A stretch of DNA of 64,000 nt, from the NCBI GenBank assembly GCA_902535025.1, contig CACARV010000002.1, forward strand, positions 1 to 64,000, in the 5' to 3' direction. Shown here piece after piece: positions 57,840-64,000 of the stretch; position 1 is the stretch's first letter, and each line of letters begins with the position of its first letter. Below the pieces are notes generated by a model that saw only the letters and a list, made by a program, of their open reading frames with translations, ran no database searches and was not told where the DNA came from. A program made the position numbers and the translations under genes. Origin of the DNA: an uncultured Prochlorococcus sp. (GTDB lineage Bacteria; Cyanobacteriota; Cyanobacteriia; PCC-6307; Cyanobiaceae).

Positions 57840-58400
57840 TTACAAAAAGTCTTTTATTGTAAAAAGACTCTTTAATGTGACATTTTCATTATTAAGAGCT
57901 TCGTATCCTCCTTCTTGTCTATCAACTATAGATAATACCTCCTCAACAATATAATTATTTTCACGCAACTTTTTTATGGCCTTTATTACTGAACCAGCAG
58001 TAGTAACTACATCCTCTAAAACAGATACCAAAGTTCCTTTTTCTAATAGAGGACCCTCTATTCCAGCCTTAGTACCGTAACTTTTGATTTCTTTTCTAAT
58101 TATTAAACCATTAAGATATTGGCCTTGCGATGCAGCTTTGACTATTAATCCACTTACAAGAGGATCTGCACCTAATGTCATTCCTGCCACTGCTTTTGAC
58201 CTTGAGTCTTTTAAATCTAAAAATAAATCACTTATTAAGTTTAGACCCTCGCCATTTAATGAGACCGGTTTACAGTTCAAGTAATGACTACTTTTTTTAC
58301 CGGAAGCTAAAGTGAATTCTCCTTTCTTATAAGATTTTTCAATTAACTGTTTTAACAATTTGGCTTTACTTAAATCATACTTTTTCGAAAAATTACCCAT
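57840..58400 (-). CDS. pyrE: Orotate phosphoribosyltransferase
   Basis: [61 protein letters not shown]. Confidence 0.96.
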   Translation of the reverse strand: MGNFSKKYDLSKAKLLKQLIEKSYKKGEFTLASGKKSSHYLNCKPVSLNGEGLNLISDLFLDLKDSRSKAVAGMTLGADPLVSGLIVKAASQGQYLNGLIIRKEIKSYGTKAGIEGPLLEKGTLVSVLEDVVTTAGSVIKAIKKLRENNYIVEEVLSIVDRQEGGYEALNNENVTLKSLFTIKDFL

Positions 58401-58541
58401 TAATAAAAGTCAAGTTCATATTTAAAGATTAGAAGAAAAAAAAGAAATCTCACAAAAACTTACTAATAAGGTGGTTTTTGAAATATTGTTTTTATATTGT
58501 ATATTTAAATTCAATGTAATTAAAATTACATCACTTCCCTT

Positions 58542-58614
58542 GGGGGTGTAGCAATCTGGTGAATGCACCAAACTCATAATTTGGCTAAGGCGAGTTCGAT
58601 CCTCGCCACCCCCA
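58542..58614 (+). tRNA. tRNA-Met (CAT anticodon)
   Basis: 73-nt cloverleaf gggggtgtagcaatctggtgaatgcaccaaactCATaatttgg...caccccca; CAT could also be a lysidine-modified tRNA-Ile2, not resolvable by eye. Confidence 0.88.
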
Positions 58615-58632
58615 TTATCAATTTGTCACTGA

Positions 58633-59895
58633 ATGAAAATAACTCTACTTTTCTTGATCTTATTTTTCCCAGCTTTTTTTGCAGCTAGTGAACTGTCTTT
58701 TTTATTGATAAGGCCAAGCAAAGTTTTAAGGCTAATAGAAGAAAAAAAGAAAGGAGCATTTTCAATATTAAAAATACAAAAAAGATTTAGATCTTCCTTA
58801 ATTGCCTCTCAATTTGGAGTAACAATTTCATTGATTTCAATTGGATGGCTAAGCAATAGCCTGGCAAATGATTACTGGGAAAGAAACATTTTGTCAAATA
58901 GATTTTATGATCTTCTTCTATTTTTATTTGTGGTTTTAGTAGTTACTCTTGTCTCTGGACTTATTCCAAAGGCTCTAGTAATTAACAATCCAGAATCTGC
59001 TGCTTTAAGGTTAACTACCATATTCGATGCAGTCAGAAAAGGTATGCAACCTATAGTTACGATAATCGAATTTTTTGCCAGCGCCTGTTTAGGTTTATTC
59101 AATTTAAATAACAAATGGGATTCTTTAAATTCGGGTTTATCAGCAGGCGAATTGGAGACTCTAATAGAAACAGATAATGTTACGGGTTTAAAACCAGATG
59201 AAAAGAATATTCTTGAAGGAGTTTTCGCCTTAAAAGATACACAAGTAAAAGAAGTAATGATTCCAAGATCTGAAATGGTAACTTTGCCAAAAACTATAAC
59301 CTTTTCTGAACTAATGAAACAAGTAGACAAAACTCGACATGCTCGATTCTTTGTTATTGATGAGTCTCTAGATGATGTATTGGGTGTATTAGACTTGCGT
59401 TATTTAGCTAAGCCAATATCAAAAGGTGAAATGGAAGCCAATACATTATTGGAGCCCTTTCTTTTACCAGTGACAAAAATAATTGAAACAAGTTCATTAG
59501 CTGAAATATTACCAATAGTTAGAGAATATAATCCTTTCTTACTTGTGGTTGATGAACATGGTGGAACAGAGGGTCTTATTACTGCAGCTGACCTAAATGG
59601 AGAAATAGTTGGAGAAGAAATGCTCAATAGTAGAATTTATTCGGATATGAAAATGTTAGATAATTTCTCTAAAAAATGGTCAATAGCTGGAAAATCAGAA
59701 ATTATAGATATCAATAAAAAGTTAGGATGTTCTATTCCAGAAGGTGCAGACTACCATACCCTTGCTGGATTTCTGCTAGAAAAATTTCAGATGGTTCCAA
59801 AAATTGGCGATGCTTTAGATTTTAATAACATTAAATTTGAAGTTATTTCTATGTCAGGTCCGAAAATTGATCGTGTTAAAATTATTCTTCCTTAA
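58633..59895 (+). CDS. DUF21/CBS-domain membrane protein (HlyC/CorC family)
   Basis: Hydrophobic N-terminus, LKDTQVKEVMIPRSEMVTLP, CBS segments, LVVDEHGGTEGLITAADLNGEIVGE, C-terminal transporter-associated domain. Confidence 0.93.
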   Translation: MKITLLFLILFFPAFFAASELSFLLIRPSKVLRLIEEKKKGAFSILKIQKRFRSSLIASQFGVTISLISIGWLSNSLANDYWERNILSNRFYDLLLFLFVVLVVTLVSGLIPKALVINNPESAALRLTTIFDAVRKGMQPIVTIIEFFASACLGLFNLNNKWDSLNSGLSAGELETLIETDNVTGLKPDEKNILEGVFALKDTQVKEVMIPRSEMVTLPKTITFSELMKQVDKTRHARFFVIDESLDDVLGVLDLRYLAKPISKGEMEANTLLEPFLLPVTKIIETSSLAEILPIVREYNPFLLVVDEHGGTEGLITAADLNGEIVGEEMLNSRIYSDMKMLDNFSKKWSIAGKSEIIDINKKLGCSIPEGADYHTLAGFLLEKFQMVPKIGDALDFNNIKFEVISMSGPKIDRVKIILP

Positions 59896-59951
59896 GGCTA
59901 AATGTGGCTTCCCATAGAGGATAATAATACTTAATGTAAGGATTTAAAGTT

Positions 59952-60956
59952 ATGCAACCAACCTCATCACCAGTAAAGGTTGGAGTCATAGGTATAGGAA
60001 ATATGGGATGGCATCATGCTCGAGTACTCAGTTTACTCAAAGATGCGGATTTGATTGGAGTTGCAGATCCAAATGAAGAGAGAGGCAAATTAGCTATTGA
60101 GCAATTTCAATGTGAATGGTTCAAAGATTACAAGGACTTAATTCCAAAAGTTGATGCTATTTGTATCGCTGTCCCAACACTGCTTCATCAAAAAGTAGGA
60201 CTAGATTGTCTTAAGGGAGGTAATAATGTTTTAATTGAAAAACCAATTGCAGCTAATGAGTTAGAAGCACAATCTTTGATAGAGGCCGCGAACACAAGCA
60301 ATTGTTTATTGCAAGTTGGGCATATTGAAAGATTTAATCCTGCTTTTAGAGAATTAAATAAAATAGTAAACAATGAAGAAATTGTCGTTTTAGAGGCTCG
60401 AAGGCATAGCCCTCATGCAGATAGAGCAAATGATGTTTCTGTAGTGATGGATTTAATGATTCACGACATTGATCTTGTTTTAGAGCTTGTAAACTCAAAA
60501 ATACAAAAATTAGCAGCTGTTGGAGGCAGAAATAGTAAAGGATTAATAGATTATGTGAATGCTACCTTAGTTTTTAAAAATAATGTAATTGCAAGCTTAA
60601 CTGCGAGCAAAATGAGTCATAAAAAAATCAGAAACTTAAGTGCTCATTGCCAAAATGGGCTAGTAGAAACTGATTTCTTAAATCACTCTCTTCAAATCCA
60701 TCGAAAGTCTCATGAATCATATACAGCAGAGCATGGCGAATTAGTTTACAGAAATGATGGGTATGTCGAAGAAGTTAGCACAACATCCATTGAGCCACTT
60801 TATGCAGAATTGGAGCATTTTCTTAAATGTGTTCAAGGCAAAGAAATACCAGAGGTAGATGGTGAGCAAGCATCAAGAGCTCTTAAAATAGCAGATTTTA
60901 TAGAAAGTGCTGTAGAGAATTCTGGAGATGCGATTTTACTTGAAAATCCCTTCTAA
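59952..60956 (+). CDS. Gfo/Idh/MocA-family oxidoreductase
   Basis: VKVGVIGIGNMGWHHARVLSLL, VLIEKPIAAN, VGHIERFNPAFREL, VMDLMIHDIDLVLELV. Confidence 0.94.
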   Translation: MQPTSSPVKVGVIGIGNMGWHHARVLSLLKDADLIGVADPNEERGKLAIEQFQCEWFKDYKDLIPKVDAICIAVPTLLHQKVGLDCLKGGNNVLIEKPIAANELEAQSLIEAANTSNCLLQVGHIERFNPAFRELNKIVNNEEIVVLEARRHSPHADRANDVSVVMDLMIHDIDLVLELVNSKIQKLAAVGGRNSKGLIDYVNATLVFKNNVIASLTASKMSHKKIRNLSAHCQNGLVETDFLNHSLQIHRKSHESYTAEHGELVYRNDGYVEEVSTTSIEPLYAELEHFLKCVQGKEIPEVDGEQASRALKIADFIESAVENSGDAILLENPF

Positions 60957-60982
60957 GAGTGATTCTCTAAAAAAGATTAATT

Positions 60983-61123
60983 TTACTTAAATCCGACAGC
61001 AGCTTGCCAAACAAATACCAATAAAAAGAAAAATAAAGGAATTAGTGGAAGAACATCAACAGTTGGAGCAAATGCCTTATAAGCTTCAGGCAATTCAGCG
61101 AATGTATTAAATAGAATGAGCAC
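60983..61123 (-). CDS. psbK: Photosystem II reaction center protein K (GTG start)
   Basis: [46 protein letters not shown] (46 aa), translated by hand; absent from the ORF track. Confidence 0.94.
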
Positions 61124-61158
61124 CTTTTAAAAAAAAATTAATTAATTATGTTAAGAAA

Positions 61159-62277
61159 CTACCACGTATGGTGAGCAATTGAGGATGTTTTCCAAGGAGC
61201 GAAATCAATTGTAAAACAATTATCTTTAATTGCATTGGAAATGGCATTAGTAAATCTTATTAAATGGGCAATATTATGCAAACTTACTAAGGTGAGACCT
61301 AATATTTCATCATTTCTTATAAGGTGGTGCAGATATGCACGAGAATAGGAGCTACATGTTTCGCATTTACATGTTTTGTCAATCGGAGAAAAGTCATTTT
61401 TAAATCGAGCATTTCGCAAATTCAATCTTTCATCATTAAAAAATGCAGTCCCATGTCTTCCTAGTCTTGTAGGTAAAACACAGTCAAATATATCGAATCC
61501 TTTAGAAATAGCCAAAGATATTTCTCTTAAAGAGCCAATTCCCATTAAATATCTTGGTTTATTTATTGGTAAGAATTTTGGGATGTGATTAATTACTCCA
61601 TGAATTTCTTCAACTGCCTCTCCAACACTGACACCTCCTACCGCTATACCAGGGAGATCAAAAGAGCTTATAAATTTTGCGCTATGTTCTCTTAATTTTG
61701 GATACTTACCACCTTGAACTATGCCGAATAATGCTTGATCTAATTTCTGATGAGTCTCAACACATTTTTTCAACCATGAATGAGTTTTTTGTAAAGAGTC
61801 CTCAATATCATTTTCATTAGCTGTGTGAGGAGGACAATGATCAAAAGCCATTGCAACATCTGAGCCTAGATCCATTTGAATCTGCATCACTTTTTCAGGT
61901 GATAAAAAAACATGACTACCATCTCTTGGATTTCTAAATTCCACGCCTTTAGCAGAAATATTATTTAATTTGGCCAAACTGAAAACTTGATATCCTCCTG
62001 AATCAGTAAGAATAGGCTTATTCCAATTCATAAACTTATGAATTCCACCAGATTCTTTAACTAATTGTTCTCCCGGTTGTAGATGCAGATGGAAGGTATT
62101 TGAGAGAATCATTTCCGATCCTGTGGCGGTTAACTGCTTAGATGAAATTCCTTTAACGGTTGCCAAAGTGCCCACAGGCATAAATCTTGGAGTATTTACC
62201 TGACCATTTGGAGTATGAAAAATACCAGTTCTTGCTTCTGTTTTGGTGCAATTCGATGTAATTTCAAATTCAAACAC
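61159..62277 (-). CDS. tgt: Queuine tRNA-ribosyltransferase
   Basis: [104 protein letters not shown]. Confidence 0.98.
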   Translation of the reverse strand: MFEFEITSNCTKTEARTGIFHTPNGQVNTPRFMPVGTLATVKGISSKQLTATGSEMILSNTFHLHLQPGEQLVKESGGIHKFMNWNKPILTDSGGYQVFSLAKLNNISAKGVEFRNPRDGSHVFLSPEKVMQIQMDLGSDVAMAFDHCPPHTANENDIEDSLQKTHSWLKKCVETHQKLDQALFGIVQGGKYPKLREHSAKFISSFDLPGIAVGGVSVGEAVEEIHGVINHIPKFLPINKPRYLMGIGSLREISLAISKGFDIFDCVLPTRLGRHGTAFFNDERLNLRNARFKNDFSPIDKTCKCETCSSYSRAYLHHLIRNDEILGLTLVSLHNIAHLIRFTNAISNAIKDNCFTIDFAPWKTSSIAHHTW

Positions 62278-62377
62278 AATAAAATATAAAAATTTTTTGA
62301 ACCTTTTTAAATAATCTACCCTATATATTTAATAATGAATCTCTTTTTATCTCATCAAAAAATATTTATTAAAAAAT

Positions 62378-63118
62378 TTGGCCGGATCTTGGATTTTCTA
62401 CACGACATTTCCAAGGATACCTTTTATTAATCCCGAATTCAAAAACATTGCACAATTTGCACCGCCTCTGGGATTTTTAATTGGGACAGTACAGAGTTAT
62501 ATTTTTATTTTTTTAAGAGTAAACTCTTGGTCAATTTATACATCTGCATTAATTTGTTTGGCTTCAGGATATTTAATTACTGGTGGCCTTCATCTAGATG
62601 GTTTAATGGATACTTTCGATGGTATTTTTGCTGGGAAGAAGAAACGTTTAAAAGCCATGAAAGACAGTAAAGTTGGTTCCTTTGGCGTTCAATCTTTAGT
62701 TTTTATTACTTTAATTCAAATTGCTTGCATACTCAAGATTCAAAACCTAATAATTTTTGTGTTACCAATATGCTTATTTTGGGGAAGATTTTCAAATTTA
62801 TTTTTTATAGAAAAGTTTAAATATATGAGTTATAAGAAAAAATCTATTAGTCACAAAAAGTTTTGGAATGGATTTAAAAAAGAATCTTTGATTTCTGTTA
62901 TTTTTCTTTTAATTTTCATTGTATACCAATTATTTTCAATTACATCGCAAGCAATATTAACTAAATTTTTAATTCTTATTTTGATTGGTATTTTTCTAAG
63001 CTATTCAATCCCAAACATACTGGGTAATAAAGTTGGAGGCTTTAATGGAGATACCTGCGGTGCAAGTGTTGTACTAGTTGAAACTGCGATGTTGTTTATG
63101 CATGCAATTCTTTTATAG
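62378..63118 (+). CDS. cobS: Adenosylcobinamide-GDP ribazoletransferase
   Basis: SWIFYTTFPRIPF, ITGGLHLDGLMDTFDGIFAGKKKRLKAMKDSKVGSFGV. Start codon uncertain. Confidence 0.93.
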   Translation: MAGSWIFYTTFPRIPFINPEFKNIAQFAPPLGFLIGTVQSYIFIFLRVNSWSIYTSALICLASGYLITGGLHLDGLMDTFDGIFAGKKKRLKAMKDSKVGSFGVQSLVFITLIQIACILKIQNLIIFVLPICLFWGRFSNLFFIEKFKYMSYKKKSISHKKFWNGFKKESLISVIFLLIFIVYQLFSITSQAILTKFLILILIGIFLSYSIPNILGNKVGGFNGDTCGASVVLVETAMLFMHAILL

Positions 63119-64000
63119 GTAGTTCTAAATAGAAAATATTTTTCTTCTTAAGATTTTTTAATTTCTCAGTTTTATCAATTGATTTGTTTTCCAACAATCT
63201 CAAATCTCCTCCAATTTGTTTTGCTAATTTCCTCGCCAAAAAAAGCCCCACACCAGTACCATCCTTCTTCTTAGCTGCAGATCCTCTAAAACCTTTTTCA
63301 AAAATTTTTTCATTTTCATTTCTGGTTATTTTTTTACCATCATCAAATATACAAAGCCCTTTACTCGTTATTACGAGTCCAATTTCAGCATCTTTTTGAG
63401 CATATTTAAAAGCATTTTCTAATAAATTGGCCACGATTTCGGCAATTACAGCATATTTTGCCTTTAATGGCGATATAGTCCAATCTGGCCAAAGAGAAGG
63501 TTCAGTCCACTCTCTATTTTCTAATTTCGCATTTGCTTGCCCTCTTTCCAAAATTGGCCTTAATAAACTCTGAATAGTTATTACCTTTTTATTATCTAAA
63601 TTTGGTGGCAATAATAATCTTTCCTCTCCTATTCCTAGAGGAAGTTGAATAGGTGAATTTAATTGCGCGAAAGAATCCATATATTGATTAATTTGTTTTT
63701 GCTCTATTATCATGCGTTCGACTATTTCAATAGAGTCATCATCTGAACCAAGTCTTTTTATTAGTAATTTTGCATATGTCCTAATAGCAGCCAATGGATT
63801 CCTTAATTGATGGATTATGACATTGACTTGATTTTTTAAGTAATTGATTTCTTTATTTTTATTTTGACGTTCTAATTCGATAGAGACGCATTTAGCTAAA
63901 GATATTGAAAGCGCTTTTAATCTAGAGTCAAGAGATATTGGCCAATTCCCCTCTTTCAAATCAGTTTCTACCCTAAGTACACCTAGTAAAATATCGTTTT
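63096..64000 (-). CDS. Two-component sensor histidine kinase, 5' end truncated by the window edge
   Basis: H-box NVIIHQLRNPLAAIRTYAKLLIKRLG, N-box EIVANLLENAFKYAQKDAE, G-box KKDGTGVGLFLARKLAKQIGGDL; frame stays open to the window end (NDILLGVLRVETDLKEG...). Confidence 0.93.
   Translation of the reverse strand, partial: NDILLGVLRVETDLKEGNWPISLDSRLKALSISLAKCVSIELERQNKNKEINYLKNQVNVIIHQLRNPLAAIRTYAKLLIKRLGSDDDSIEIVERMIIEQKQINQYMDSFAQLNSPIQLPLGIGEERLLLPPNLDNKKVITIQSLLRPILERGQANAKLENREWTEPSLWPDWTISPLKAKYAVIAEIVANLLENAFKYAQKDAEIGLVITSKGLCIFDDGKKITRNENEKIFEKGFRGSAAKKKDGTGVGLFLARKLAKQIGGDLRLLENKSIDKTEKLKNLKKKNIFYLELPIKELHA

Noticed and set aside
58905-59330. 141-aa antisense ORF inside the DUF21/CBS gene
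   Set aside because: Entirely opposite a well-supported CDS; Ser/Lys/Phe-rich shadow translation without recognisable domain.

Overview
This window is core genome from a low-GC marine picocyanobacterium. I read it as high-light-adapted Prochlorococcus, based on gene content, a short 16S-23S spacer with tRNA-Ile and tRNA-Ala, a stand-alone degenerate phycoerythrin beta subunit, and photosystem gene sequences. It holds one complete rRNA operon on the minus strand (16S - tRNA-Ile - tRNA-Ala - 23S - 5S) and three further tRNAs (Thr, Phe, Met). Photosynthesis genes include psaE, petB/petD, psbB/psbT, psbM, psbEFLJ, psbK, ycf48, rubredoxin, ndhCKJ and chlD. There are also minCDE, ctpA, and housekeeping genes such as metK, rpsA, nrdR, fabI, hisB, pyrE, tgt and cobS. 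I found no CRISPR array, prophage, transposon or obvious defence island. No wholly new multi-gene system is evident. The best second-look items are: (i) the cpeS/cpeB phycoerythrin remnant with an uncharacterised 59-aa ORF overlapping cpeS; (ii) a TM0106-like Cas4/RecB + HhH + DEDD-type nuclease whose RecB catalytic residues look degenerate while its Fe-S cysteines and exonuclease motifs are kept; (iii) several sub-60-aa ORFs missed by the ORF track, including a 55-aa two-helix membrane protein coupled to yrdC by an ATGA overlap; (iv) a repeated pattern of convergent genes that abut or overlap at their 3' ends; (v) a 10-bp divergent gap between selD and mtnP. All product names come from reading sequence motifs by eye, with no database search.
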